Assembly: GCF_024385575.1 (NCBI RefSeq)
Contig: NZ_JANFMV010000001.1
Coordinates: forward strand, 2,571,681 to 2,635,680
Length of the DNA: 64,000 bases
Source of the DNA: Rhizobium sp. NRK18
GTDB lineage: Bacteria > Pseudomonadota > Alphaproteobacteria > Rhizobiales > Rhizobiaceae
Direction: 5' to 3'
How positions within the stretch are numbered: the stretch's first letter is position 1; each line of letters begins with the position of its first letter. Below are positions 1 through 8,752 of this stretch, one piece after another. Made by a program: the position numbers and the translations under genes. Under the pieces are notes generated by a model. The model did no database searches. It was not told the DNA's origin and worked only from the letters and a program-made list of their open reading frames with translations.

Positions 1-41
1 AGCGCTATCGGCCGTTTTCAAAATCCGCTACACCGCTCGCC

Positions 42-1286
42 ATGACATCACCAGACTTCCTCACAATCGACGGCGAGAGCCGTCGCGTCTCGCTTGACGC
101 TGCAAACCCGGCCTTCTACGGCAACCCGAATGCAGTCTATGCCCGCATTCAGGCCGCCTGCCCCACCTTCTACTGGGAGGAGCGAAAGCAATGGTTCTTT
201 TCGAGCTATGATCACGTCAACGGACTGCTTCGCGACCGGCGGTTCGGTCGGCAGATCACCCATATCGCCAGCCGTGAGGAACTCGGACTGGCGGCCGACC
301 CGCCGCATATCGCCGACTTCGTGCAGTCCGAGGCGCACTCGCTGCTGGCCATCGAGCCGCCTGAGCACACGCGGCTGCGAACACTGGTCAACCGCGCCTT
401 CGTCTCGCGCCACATCGAGAAACTGGCCCCGGAGATTGCCGCCCTCGCCCATTCGCTGATCGACGGTTTCGAGAAGGATGGCCGGACGGAACTGCTGTCG
501 CGCTTTGCCGAGATCATACCGGTGACGATCATCGCGCGGATGATCGGCATCCCGGACGATATGTGCCGCACCCTGCTCGACTGGTCGCACGCCTATGTGC
601 GCATGTACATGTTCAACCGCACCGAGGCGGACGAGATCGCCGCCAACCGGGTGGCAAAGGAGTTCTCCGACTATCTGCGCACAGTGATCGCCGAACGTCG
701 CGCGCACCCGCGCGACGACCTGATGTCGCACATGATCCACACCGAGCACAAAGGCCAGTACCTGACCGAGGACGAGCTGATTTCGACGACCATCGTGCTC
801 CTGAACGCGGGCCACGAGGCGACGGTCCATCAGATCGGCAATTCGATGCGCGTCATCCTAGAAAGCGGCCTCGACCCGAAAGCGCTTTTTGGCGATGCGG
901 CGGCGACGGAACTGACCGTCGAGGAATGCCTGCGCATCTGCGCGCCCGTGCATGTGTTCGAGCGCTGGGCGCTGGAGGACGTCGAGATCGATGGCGTGCA
1001 CCTGAAGCGCGGCGACGAGATCGCCCTGATCCTCGCCGCCGCCAACCTGGATCCGAAGAAATACACCGATCCGCTGACCTTCAAGCCGGACCGCAAGGAA
1101 GCGCCGAACCTTTCCTTCGGTGCCGGCATCCACTTCTGCATCGGCGCGCCGCTTGCCCGACTTGAACTCAACATCGCCCTGCCGATCCTCTTCGAACGGC
1201 TGCCGGGCATGCGGATCGCCGAAACGCCGGTGGTCAAGGACGTCTACCATTTTCACGGGCTCGAAAGGCTGGACCTGGAGTGGTGA
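42..1286 (+). CDS. Cytochrome P450
   Basis: A soluble class I-type cytochrome P450 of 414 residues, the usual bacterial size. Seen: the I-helix oxygen-activation motif AGHEAT near residue 257, the K-helix ExxR as E-C-L-R, and the heme-binding loop FGAGIHFCIG with the thiolate cysteine near residue 366. It needs a ferredoxin/reductase partner, and none is encoded next to it. The substrate cannot be told from sequence. The start is the first ATG in frame but has no obvious Shine-Dalgarno, and the promoter lies outside the window. The convergent neighbour is a WYL regulator; no functional link is evident. Confidence 0.93.
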   Translation: MTSPDFLTIDGESRRVSLDAANPAFYGNPNAVYARIQAACPTFYWEERKQWFFSSYDHVNGLLRDRRFGRQITHIASREELGLAADPPHIADFVQSEAHSLLAIEPPEHTRLRTLVNRAFVSRHIEKLAPEIAALAHSLIDGFEKDGRTELLSRFAEIIPVTIIARMIGIPDDMCRTLLDWSHAYVRMYMFNRTEADEIAANRVAKEFSDYLRTVIAERRAHPRDDLMSHMIHTEHKGQYLTEDELISTTIVLLNAGHEATVHQIGNSMRVILESGLDPKALFGDAAATELTVEECLRICAPVHVFERWALEDVEIDGVHLKRGDEIALILAAANLDPKKYTDPLTFKPDRKEAPNLSFGAGIHFCIGAPLARLELNIALPILFERLPGMRIAETPVVKDVYHFHGLERLDLEW

Positions 1287-1301
1287 GAAGGGGCGTCCCC
1301 G

Positions 1302-2288
1302 CTATGAGGCTTCCGCCGAATAGCGCTTCTGTAATGCGTTGACCTGCTCGCCGATCGCCTCCCGCAAGGTCCGCGGTGCGACCACCTCCGCCTCGCTGCC
1401 CAGTCGCAGGAATTCCGACGTCGCCTGTTGAATGCCGCCACAGGGCAGCGTGATGGTCCGCCAGCCGTCCGCATCTTCCGGCTCCGTCACGGCAATGCGG
1501 CTACGGACATAGAAGGGCGAGATATGTTCCAGGAGCCTCAGGCCCCATCTTGAAACGCGCAAGGTTGCGATGTTGGGATGAAGCTCCGCCTCGAGGCGCT
1601 GGGTGTTCTCGTCCCAGTAGTCCGTGAGGTCGAAATCGGCCGGTCGCTCGAAGCGCTCTTCCGTGACGACGAGGTCCTGGATGCGGGAAATGCGATAGGT
1701 CCGCACGCCTGCCCGCTCGCCCGTGCCCGCGTTCGCCGCCATGTACCAGGCGCCACTCTTCAACACGACGCCGAGAGGCTCTACCGCGCGGGTCTTCTCC
1801 TCCTCCCAGGTGCGATAGCGCATGCGTACCCGCTTCATGTTCCAGACCGCGTCCGCGATCGCTTGGAGATGCAGCGGCTGCTCGCTCTCCCCGAACCAGG
1901 TGGGAGCGTCCAGATAGAAGCGCTGCTGCATGCGGGCGGCGCTCTGGCGCAGTTCCTCGGGGAGCGCCGCCGTCAGCTTCTTCTGCGCACCGGCCATCAG
2001 CGTGCCGAGCCCGAGGTCGGCCGCCGCTCCCGGCAAGCCGGAGAGGAACATGGCTTCCGCCTCTCCCGGAGACAGGCCGTTCAGCCGGACGCGATAGCCG
2101 TCCAGCAGTCGGTAGCCGCCTTCCGATCCGCGCTCCGAATAGACGGGAATGCCGGCCGCCGACAGCGCATCGACATCGCGGTAGATGGTCCGGACCGACA
2201 CCTCGTTTTCAGCCGCGAGCGTCTCGGCCGTCACCAGCCCCCGGGCCTGCAGGGTGGTCAGTATGTTGATGAGACGGCTTGCCCGCAT
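1302..2288 (-). CDS. YafY-type transcriptional regulator, HTH_11 plus WYL domain
   Basis: A 328-residue DNA-binding regulator. The N-terminal winged helix (residues about 5-60, ending in S-V-R-T-I-Y-R-D-V-D) is the HTH_11 type. The middle and C-terminal part (about 140-320) is a WYL ligand-sensing domain with the LGVVLKSGAWYMAA segment. It is divergent from a glutathione S-transferase gene across 112 bp holding a perfect 8-bp inverted repeat that covers its own upstream region, so autoregulation and control of the GST are likely (inference). The ATG at 2288 fits the family start MRASRL. The ligand is unknown. Confidence 0.9.
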   Translation of the reverse strand: MRASRLINILTTLQARGLVTAETLAAENEVSVRTIYRDVDALSAAGIPVYSERGSEGGYRLLDGYRVRLNGLSPGEAEAMFLSGLPGAAADLGLGTLMAGAQKKLTAALPEELRQSAARMQQRFYLDAPTWFGESEQPLHLQAIADAVWNMKRVRMRYRTWEEEKTRAVEPLGVVLKSGAWYMAANAGTGERAGVRTYRISRIQDLVVTEERFERPADFDLTDYWDENTQRLEAELHPNIATLRVSRWGLRLLEHISPFYVRSRIAVTEPEDADGWRTITLPCGGIQQATSEFLRLGSEAEVVAPRTLREAIGEQVNALQKRYSAEAS

Positions 2289-2295
2289 AGCGAAA

Positions 2296-2315
2296 AATCT
2301 CCGTGTGCGGAGATT
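2296..2315. promoter_or_regulatory. Inverted repeat, candidate operator between WYL regulator and GST
   Basis: AATCTCCG-TGTG-CGGAGATT is a perfect 8-bp inverted repeat with a 4-bp spacer, starting 8 bp upstream of the regulator's ATG. A direct repeat CTGACA...CTGACA follows toward the GST gene. Position and symmetry suggest the binding site of the WYL regulator; this is inference. Confidence 0.5.
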
Positions 2316-2400
2316 ATCCTAAACCAACCTGACAAAAACTGACAGGTATGGCGCCGTACCCTGCCCTCATCGACCTTCACAAACGGGAAAGGACAAGACC

Positions 2401-3054
2401 ATGCCCACCAGGGAACCGATCACCCTTTATTATTCGCCGCAGACCCGGGCGACCGGCGTGCGGGTGCTACTGGAAGAGCTCGGCGCACCCTACCGGCTGC
2501 ATGTGCTGAACATGAAGGCCGAGGAGCAGCGCAGGCCGGAGTATCTCGCCATCAACCCGCTCGGCAAGGTGCCAGCGATCCGTCACGGCGACGCATTCGT
2601 GACGGAACAGCCGGCGGTCTATCTGTACCTTGCCGACCTCTTTCCGGAAGCCGGGCTGACGCCGGCGATCGGCGAGGTCGACCGTGCCGCCTTCCTGCGC
2701 TGGATCGTCTACTATGGCAGCTGCTTCGAACCCGCCGTCGTCGACAAGTCGATGAACCGGGAGCCCGGAATGCGGAACTTCACGGTCTACAGCGATTATG
2801 ACAGCATGCTCGGTGCAATCGAAAACGCGCTGACGTCTGGTCCCTATCTGCTCGGCGACCGGTTCAGCGTCGCGGATGTCCTGTGGGGGATTGCCCTGCA
2901 GTGGACGACCATGTTCGGCATTGTCGAGGAGCGGCCGGTGTTTCGCGCCTATATCGACCGCGTCACCGCCCGTCCGTCCTTCAAGAAGGTCACGGAGGAA
3001 GACGCCGTCATGGCGGCTGAACACGAAAAGGCTGCGGCGCAAAGCGCGGCGTGA
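2401..3054 (+). CDS. Glutathione S-transferase family protein
   Basis: A 217-residue cytosolic GST. The N-terminal thioredoxin-like domain (about 1-80) starts with I-T-L-Y-Y-S-P-Q-T-R and contains the cis-Pro segment G-K-V-P-A-I and the glutathione-binding E-Q-P-A. The helical C-terminal domain (about 90-205) contains Y-L-L-G-D-R-F-S-V-A-D-V, the GST N-capping box. It conjugates or reduces electrophiles with glutathione; the substrate is unknown. An aaaggacaag Shine-Dalgarno lies just before the ATG. It is divergent from the WYL regulator that probably controls it. Confidence 0.92.
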   Translation: MPTREPITLYYSPQTRATGVRVLLEELGAPYRLHVLNMKAEEQRRPEYLAINPLGKVPAIRHGDAFVTEQPAVYLYLADLFPEAGLTPAIGEVDRAAFLRWIVYYGSCFEPAVVDKSMNREPGMRNFTVYSDYDSMLGAIENALTSGPYLLGDRFSVADVLWGIALQWTTMFGIVEERPVFRAYIDRVTARPSFKKVTEEDAVMAAEHEKAAAQSAA

Positions 3055-3078
3055 GCGCTCGATGCCGAGGTAAAGGCA

Positions 3079-3195
3079 TCACAGTCTGATGACATAGTCT
3101 TTGGGAGTCATTTCAAAGACTTCCCAGGCCAAGTTGAAGCCGGGCCGCAGCGCCATACAGCCGCCCGGCTTCACTTCAGGTGGACCCGACGTCAT
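3079..3195 (-). pseudogene. Decayed 3' end of a cupin gene, second copy of the gene at 5082
   Basis: Read on the minus strand, the last 25 codons give M-A-L-R-P-G-F then W-E-V then K-D-Y-V-I-R-L and a stop, matching the C-terminus of the intact cupin at 17 of 25 residues. Hand alignment of the first 79 nt gives 61 identities. Upstream of this the match continues to gtccacct but a 5-nt insertion (gaagtgaag) breaks the frame, and similarity ends near 3195, just before the stop of the MFS gene. It has no start or ribosome site. The remnant and the intact copy lie in the same orientation on either side of the MFS-marR pair. Confidence 0.8.
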
Positions 3196-3215
3196 CAGTC
3201 AGTGGTGCAGGCCCG

Positions 3216-4520
3216 TCATGCCGACGGAGCCTCGACGACGCGGCCGCCGGCCCTCCTGACCCGTCCGATGCCGAGGACCACCACGGCGGCGAGCAGGCAG
3301 GCGAAGCCGGCGATATAGACGGCCGGCATGAAGGTCTGGAAGTCAGTGCGGATGAAGCCGGCCCCGAATGTCGCCGTCGCCGCACCCAGCTGATGCGCGG
3401 CGAACACCCAGCCGAAGACGATATTGGCCTTTTCGCGCCCGAAATTTGCAGCCGTCAGCTTGACCGTCGGCGGCACGGTGGCCACCCAATCCAGTCCGTA
3501 GAAGACCGCAAAGACTGACAGGGTGACGTAATCGAAACCCGAAAAGGACAGGAAGATCAGCGACAGGCCGCGCAGAGCGTAGAACCAGAACAGGAGCCAA
3601 CGGTTGTCGAACCGATCCGAAAGCCAGCCGGCGCCCAGCGTTCCGATGAAGTCGAAGACGCCGATCATGGCGAGCATGCCGGCTGCGGCCACCGCGACGA
3701 TCCCGTAGTCGCCGCAGATCGATATCCAGTGGGTCTGGATAAGGCCGTTGGTGCTGAGGCCGCAGACGAAGAAGGAAAAGAACAGCGCCCAGAAGACCGG
3801 ACGGCGGATCGATTCCCGCAGGACCTCGATCGGGCGGCTGACCAGATGGGCGAAGTCCTCGGTGCGCGCCGGCGCAGGTTCGATCTCCTGGCTGCCATAG
3901 GGAGCCAGACCGAGATCGGCGGGATAATTGCGCATCAATGCGAGGATCGCCAGCATGGCGAGCAGGAGGACGACGACGATGAGCGACAGGGCCGTGCGCC
4001 AGCCATAGGCTTCGGTGACGCTTGCCAGGAGCGGCAGGAAAATCAACTGCCCGGTGGCATTGCTGACGGTCATCAGCCCGACGACGACGCCACGGCGGGC
4101 ATTGAACCAGCGGGTCGCGACCGTTGCCCCCAGCACCAGGGCCGTCATGCCGGTTCCGATGCCGACGACGAAGCCCCAGAGCGCGATCAGCTGCCACAGC
4201 TCGGTCATGAAGAATGACAGGAATATTCCGCCGCTGATCAGCACGATGGCCGTCATGACCACGTTGCGGATGCCGAAATGGTTCATCAGCGCCGCGGCGA
4301 ACGGGCCCAGCAGCCCGAACAGCATCAGGCGGATCGCCATGGCGGTGGAAATCTCCTCTGTCGTCCAACCGAATTCGACGCTCAGCGGTCGAATGAGCAC
4401 GCCGGCCGATCCCATGGCGCCGGCGGTTGCCAGCATCGTGACGAAGGTGATGGCAACGACCACCCAGCCGTAGTGAATGCCCCTCGCCTGCAAATATCCC
4501 GCAACTCTTGTCGAAATCAT
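3216..4520 (-). CDS. MFS transporter, monocarboxylate/OFA-like
   Basis: A 434-residue inner-membrane transporter with about twelve hydrophobic segments and a long central loop near residues 200-235 (P-Y-G-S-Q-E-I-E-P). The N-terminal G-I-H-Y-G-W-V-V-V-A-I-T and the F-N-A-R-R-G intracellular loop resemble MFS carriers for organic anions; the substrate is unknown. I place the start at ATG 4520 (MISTR) because agaaggga lies 7 nt upstream. A longer frame from 4565 would run through the operator. The palindrome at 4542-4553 ties its expression to the adjacent MarR protein. Confidence 0.88.
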   Translation of the reverse strand: MISTRVAGYLQARGIHYGWVVVAITFVTMLATAGAMGSAGVLIRPLSVEFGWTTEEISTAMAIRLMLFGLLGPFAAALMNHFGIRNVVMTAIVLISGGIFLSFFMTELWQLIALWGFVVGIGTGMTALVLGATVATRWFNARRGVVVGLMTVSNATGQLIFLPLLASVTEAYGWRTALSLIVVVLLLAMLAILALMRNYPADLGLAPYGSQEIEPAPARTEDFAHLVSRPIEVLRESIRRPVFWALFFSFFVCGLSTNGLIQTHWISICGDYGIVAVAAAGMLAMIGVFDFIGTLGAGWLSDRFDNRWLLFWFYALRGLSLIFLSFSGFDYVTLSVFAVFYGLDWVATVPPTVKLTAANFGREKANIVFGWVFAAHQLGAATATFGAGFIRTDFQTFMPAVYIAGFACLLAAVVVLGIGRVRRAGGRVVEAPSA

Positions 4521-4540
4521 CAGATTGTCCCTTCTAGGTG

Positions 4541-4554
4541 CGGGTATATACCCG
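4541..4554. promoter_or_regulatory. Palindromic operator, copy 1 (MFS promoter)
   Basis: CGGGTATATACCCG is a perfect 14-bp palindrome located 21 bp upstream of the MFS start codon. Its minus-strand half TATACC can serve as a -10 box, leaving the agaaggga ribosome site inside the transcript. The same 13 nt occur at 4986-4998 in front of marR. Likely the binding site of the MarR protein encoded alongside. Confidence 0.75.
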
Positions 4555-4581
4555 TAAACAAGCAAATTCTATCTGCGCAGG

Positions 4582-4980
4582 TCACATTGCGTTCAGGTTG
4601 CCGAGCAACCGGTCCAGCTCCGTGGCATCGATGTGTTCTTCCACGCGCGCCTGCACCGCATCCCAGACGGGTCCGGCCGCCTCGAGCAGGCTTTCGGTCG
4701 TGCCGGTCAACGCCAGCGCGCTTTCGCGCAAATCCTCCGACGGCACGACGGCGAGCAGCCCCATGCGCTGAAGGACCTTGGTGTTGCGCCCGACGGTCGA
4801 ACGGTCGAGATCGAGCGCCACCGCCAGATCGCTTAACGATACCGGTTGCCGTCGCCTAATCGTCCGCAAATGGCTGAACTGCGATACGTTGATGCCAAAC
4901 GGTGCCAGAGCCTCATCGTAGATGGCGGTCAGACGTCTGGAGATCTTGCGCAGCGCGATGCAATAACACTCATGGCTCAT
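4582..4980 (-). CDS. MarR family transcriptional regulator
   Basis: A 132-residue winged-helix regulator. The helix-turn-helix core is near residues 45-75 (V-S-L-S-D-L-A-V-A-L-D-L-D-R-S-T-V-G-R-N), followed by a shortened wing and the dimerisation helix. I choose ATG 4980 because the palindrome GGGTATATACCC sits directly upstream; an upstream in-frame ATG at 5016 would place the operator inside the coding region. The promoter hexamers put the transcript start at or next to this ATG, so the mRNA may be leaderless. It probably represses itself and the MFS gene 61 bp downstream, released by a small molecule. Confidence 0.88.
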   Translation of the reverse strand: MSHECYCIALRKISRRLTAIYDEALAPFGINVSQFSHLRTIRRRQPVSLSDLAVALDLDRSTVGRNTKVLQRMGLLAVVPSEDLRESALALTGTTESLLEAAGPVWDAVQARVEEHIDATELDRLLGNLNAM

Positions 4981-4986
4981 CGGTAC

Positions 4987-5016
4987 GGGTATATACCCAC
5001 AAATTGTCCATGGCAA
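4987..5016 (-). promoter_or_regulatory. marR promoter with palindromic operator, copy 2
   Basis: On the minus strand a -35 box TTGCCA (5016-5011), a 17-bp spacer and a -10 box TATACC (4993-4988). The -10 box is half of the perfect palindrome GGGTATATACCC (4987-4998). Only 7 nt separate the -10 box from the ATG at 4980, predicting a leaderless or near-leaderless transcript. Repressor bound here would cover the -10 element. Confidence 0.7.
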
Positions 5017-5081
5017 GTCGCAAAGGCGGCGGACGCCCTTGCGCCAGACTGAGTATTTCGGCCTGATCCGGAGCGGAGGCT

Positions 5082-5426
5082 TCAGAGGCGGATGACGTAA
5101 TCCTTGCGAGTCGTTTCAACGACTTCCCAGCTTCCCTTGAAGCCGGGTCGCAGCACCATGCTGTCACCCGTCTTGAGGTGGACGGGTTCGCCGCCCTCTT
5201 CCGTCACGATGGAGTGGCCGGCGAGGATGTGGAAATATTCCCACTCGTCATAGACGATCTTCCATTTGCCGGGGGTGGCTTCCCAGACGCCGGCATAGAG
5301 GCCGCCATCGGCCTCCTCCAGGTTCCAGGTGCGGAATTGCGGATCGCCGGAGATCAGCCGGTCGGGCGCCGGAGCGCCCTCCTCCGGCTCGACGCTATCA
5401 AGATCGAAGCGCAGCATCTTGTCCAT
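5082..5426 (-). CDS. Cupin domain protein (DUF861/Cupin_3 type)
   Basis: A 114-residue single cupin. Seen: the segment W-E-Y-F-H-I-L-A-G-H-S-I-V-T-E-E-G and the second cupin motif G-D-S-M-V-L-R-P-G-F-K-G-S-W-E-V. This matches the small Cupin_3 family, whose role is mostly unknown; some members act on ureidoglycolate, but the sequence does not prove that here. ATG 5426 is preferred because ggagac lies 7 nt upstream; a GTG at 5459 overlapping the metY stop is the alternative. It lies just downstream of metY on the same strand. A broken second copy of its 3' end lies at 3079-3195. Confidence 0.82.
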   Translation of the reverse strand: MDKMLRFDLDSVEPEEGAPAPDRLISGDPQFRTWNLEEADGGLYAGVWEATPGKWKIVYDEWEYFHILAGHSIVTEEGGEPVHLKTGDSMVLRPGFKGSWEVVETTRKDYVIRL

Positions 5427-5455
5427 CGATTGTCTCCGGCGTTCCTTGTCTTTGC

Positions 5456-6739
<1,284 letters not shown>

Positions 6740-6899
6740 GCGATACTCCCTTTCGATCTTTTTTGTGTTGCTGGATGTGTAGCCATTTATCCCTCAAACG
6801 GCAATTGCAATCCGCCTTCACGCATGCTGCCGATTTGACACGGATCAATGCCGGCGCCGCCCATCGCCTCCATTCTCTGCACATCTGAAGGAGAAGGGC

Positions 6900-7310
6900 A
6901 TGACACACGCGCAGCAGAACATTCTCGATCGCATCAGCGAATGGTGGGAAAGCCGCCCGGCGCGGCAGAGCAGCGAACTTGCGGGCCTTTGCGAGTACGA
7001 TCTCCACCGGCTGGCGCACGACTGCGGACTGCCGGCTACCGACTTCCTGGAACTCGCCCGCAAACCGCCGAATGCGGCGGCGGAAATGCCGGAGATGATG
7101 CGCGCGCTCAATATCGATCCGGTGGAGGTCGAGCTCGAACATCCTGCCGAATTCCGCGACATGCAGGTCACATGCGCGCTTTGCCCTTCCAAGGCCCAAT
7201 GCCGGCGCGACCTGGGACAGGGCCAGGCGGACCAGCACTTCAAGAGCTATTGCGGAAACTCGGACGCACTGAACGGCATGCGCGCCGAACCGGATATGCT
7301 GTACGAATAG
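6900..7310 (+). CDS. DUF6455 family protein
   Basis: A 136-residue cytosolic protein of unknown function, DUF6455-like. The N-terminal helix resembles I-S-E-W-W-E-S-R-P. The second half carries a cysteine cluster C-A-L-C-P-S-K-A-Q-C-R-R-D-L and a further Y-C-G-N, which could hold a metal or a redox disulfide. The C-x2-C-x6-C spacing is the most telling feature. The ribosome site gaaggagaag is 5-6 nt from the ATG. It is divergent from metY and convergent with a CoA-binding protein gene. No function should be assumed. Confidence 0.8.
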   Translation: MTHAQQNILDRISEWWESRPARQSSELAGLCEYDLHRLAHDCGLPATDFLELARKPPNAAAEMPEMMRALNIDPVEVELEHPAEFRDMQVTCALCPSKAQCRRDLGQGQADQHFKSYCGNSDALNGMRAEPDMLYE

Positions 7311-7320
7311 GTGACCGGCG

Positions 7321-7749
7321 TCAGCCGATCAGCCGCGGATATTCGATCGCCGGGCATCGGTTCATGACGACCTTCAGTCCGCCGGCCTCTGCCTTGGCGG
7401 CCGCCTTGTCGTCGCGGATCTCGAGCTGCCCCCAGATCACGGCAGGCTTCGGCTCTATGGCGAGCGTCTCGTCGACGACGCCATCGAGAAACTCCTTCGC
7501 CCGGAAGACGTCGACCATGTCGACCGCTTCTGGAACATCGGCCAGCCGACCATAGGCGATCTCGCCGTTGATCTCCTTGCCTGCCTGGCCCGGATTGACC
7601 GGGATGACGCGGTATCCCTTCGACTGAAGGAAGCGCATGACCCGATAGGAGGGGCGCGCGGTGTTCGGCGAGGCTCCGACCAGAGCGATGGTTTTGACGC
7701 TCTTCAGAATGTCGGCGATATAGGTGTCGTCATAGTGATCATGGTTCAT
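7321..7749 (-). CDS. CoA-binding protein, YccU-like (copy A)
   Basis: A 142-residue single Rossmann-fold protein of the CoA_binding_2 family. Seen: T-I-A-L-V-G-A-S-P-N with R-P-S-Y-R-V-M-R-F-L-Q, the nucleotide-binding turn, then G-Y-R-V-I-P-V-N-P-G and the C-terminal V-V-M-N-R-C-P-A-I-E. Members bind CoA or a related dinucleotide; the physiological role is unclear. A paralog of nearly the same size lies at 8191-8631 on the same strand, with a small secreted-protein gene on the other strand between them. An aaagg ribosome site precedes the ATG. Confidence 0.88.
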   Translation of the reverse strand: MNHDHYDDTYIADILKSVKTIALVGASPNTARPSYRVMRFLQSKGYRVIPVNPGQAGKEINGEIAYGRLADVPEAVDMVDVFRAKEFLDGVVDETLAIEPKPAVIWGQLEIRDDKAAAKAEAGGLKVVMNRCPAIEYPRLIG

Positions 7750-7842
7750 GTGTCGGGCCTTTCAGCAATCTATGGAACCGCCACAATTCAATGACAGTTA
7801 TAGCTCTATCTAGGCATGACCTTGCTCTGGGAGAAGACCATC

Positions 7843-8172
7843 ATGAACCGCCTCGTTCTTTCAGCACTCACACTTGCCATAGCCGCGACGCCGGCGCTGG
7901 CGATTTCACGCTACAACACGACCCAGATGCAGTGCGCCGCGATCCAGTCGAAGCTGGCGCGCGAGGGTGCGGCGATTCTGCGCTATCCGTCGAAGAACGT
8001 GGCGGGCCTGACGCGCTATGATCGTTACGTGCGCGACAGCGGCTATTGTGATTATCCGCGGGAATACGCCAAGCGCGTGACGGTTCCGGCCAGGGACACA
8101 TCCGCCTGCCCCGTCAGGCTGTGCAAGGAGCGACAGCGGCTGTTCCGTTTCCCGTTCAACCGGGACAACTGA
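7843..8172 (+). CDS. Small secreted cysteine-containing protein, unknown
   Basis: A 109-residue protein with an N-terminal signal peptide (M-N-R-L-V-L-S-A-L-T-L-A, cleavage likely after A-L-A near residue 21), so periplasmic. The mature part has five cysteines (M-Q-C-A, G-Y-C-D, S-A-C-P, R-L-C-K and nearby) and is basic and arginine-rich. ATG 7843 is chosen because gggagaag lies 8 nt upstream; the frame extends nine codons further. I do not recognise a characterised family. It lies between two paralogous CoA-binding genes on the opposite strand. Confidence 0.75.
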   Translation: MNRLVLSALTLAIAATPALAISRYNTTQMQCAAIQSKLAREGAAILRYPSKNVAGLTRYDRYVRDSGYCDYPREYAKRVTVPARDTSACPVRLCKERQRLFRFPFNRDN

Positions 8173-8190
8173 GCAAGGCTTTTCCAGCGA

Positions 8191-8631
8191 TCAGCCGTGC
8201 AGGGCGTGATAGAGCAGCGGAAACTCGGTGACCGGGCAGCGGTCCATGACGACCTTGATGCCTGCCCTTTCCGCCTTGGCCGCGGCGACGTCGTCGCGCA
8301 CAGTCAACTGGCCCCAGATGACCTTAGGCCGCGGGATCATCGCCACCGCCTCGTCGACCACGTCCTTGAAGTGGCTGGCCTCGCGGAACACGTCGACCAT
8401 GTCGACCGGCTCGGGCAGTTCGGATAGGCTTGCATAACAGAACTGGCCGAGGATCTGCTCGCCGGCATGGGCCGGATTGACCGGCAGGACGTGGTAACCC
8501 TTGCCGAGCAGGAAGCCCATGACATTGTAGCTCGGGCGATGCTCGTCAGCCGATGCGCCGACGAGCGCCATCGTCTTGCAGGACGTCAGGATGTCCCGGA
8601 TATAGTCGGAAGAATAGGCATCATGGTTCAT
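8191..8631 (-). CDS. CoA-binding protein, YccU-like (copy B)
   Basis: A 146-residue paralog of the protein encoded at 7321-7749. Shared blocks include the start M-N-H-D, K-T-(I/M)-A-L-V-G-A-S, the exact V-D-M-V-D-V-F-R, V-I-W-G-Q-L and K-V-V-M-(N/D)-R-C-P. It binds a CoA-like nucleotide through a Rossmann fold; the role is unknown. The ggaaggag ribosome site precedes the ATG. Many differing residues across the rest of the protein show that the duplication is old, so the two copies have probably diverged in ligand or partner. Confidence 0.88.
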   Translation of the reverse strand: MNHDAYSSDYIRDILTSCKTMALVGASADEHRPSYNVMGFLLGKGYHVLPVNPAHAGEQILGQFCYASLSELPEPVDMVDVFREASHFKDVVDEAVAMIPRPKVIWGQLTVRDDVAAAKAERAGIKVVMDRCPVTEFPLLYHALHG

Positions 8632-8752
8632 GGCAACTCCTTCCCGTCCCGGTCACAACCGGAACCGCGATGGCTCCCCGTCCATTTCCCTGCCTGTTAG
8701 CATAAGCCGATTTCCTAACGAATTGCTTACGCCCCGCCGGAACCGCCCACAC

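Noticed and set aside
4521..4565. Upstream start for the MFS transporter (MLVYGYIPAPRR...).
   Set aside because: It would translate through the palindromic operator and -10 box; the ATG at 4520 has a good ribosome site.
6740..6890. Possible SAM-II riboswitch upstream of metY (ATTGCAA followed by GATAAATGGCTA resembles parts of the consensus).
   Set aside because: The GAUUU loop and the GCUAAA core of SAM-II are missing, and the only candidate P1 stem (CGGCA/TGCCG) encloses a loop of the wrong size.
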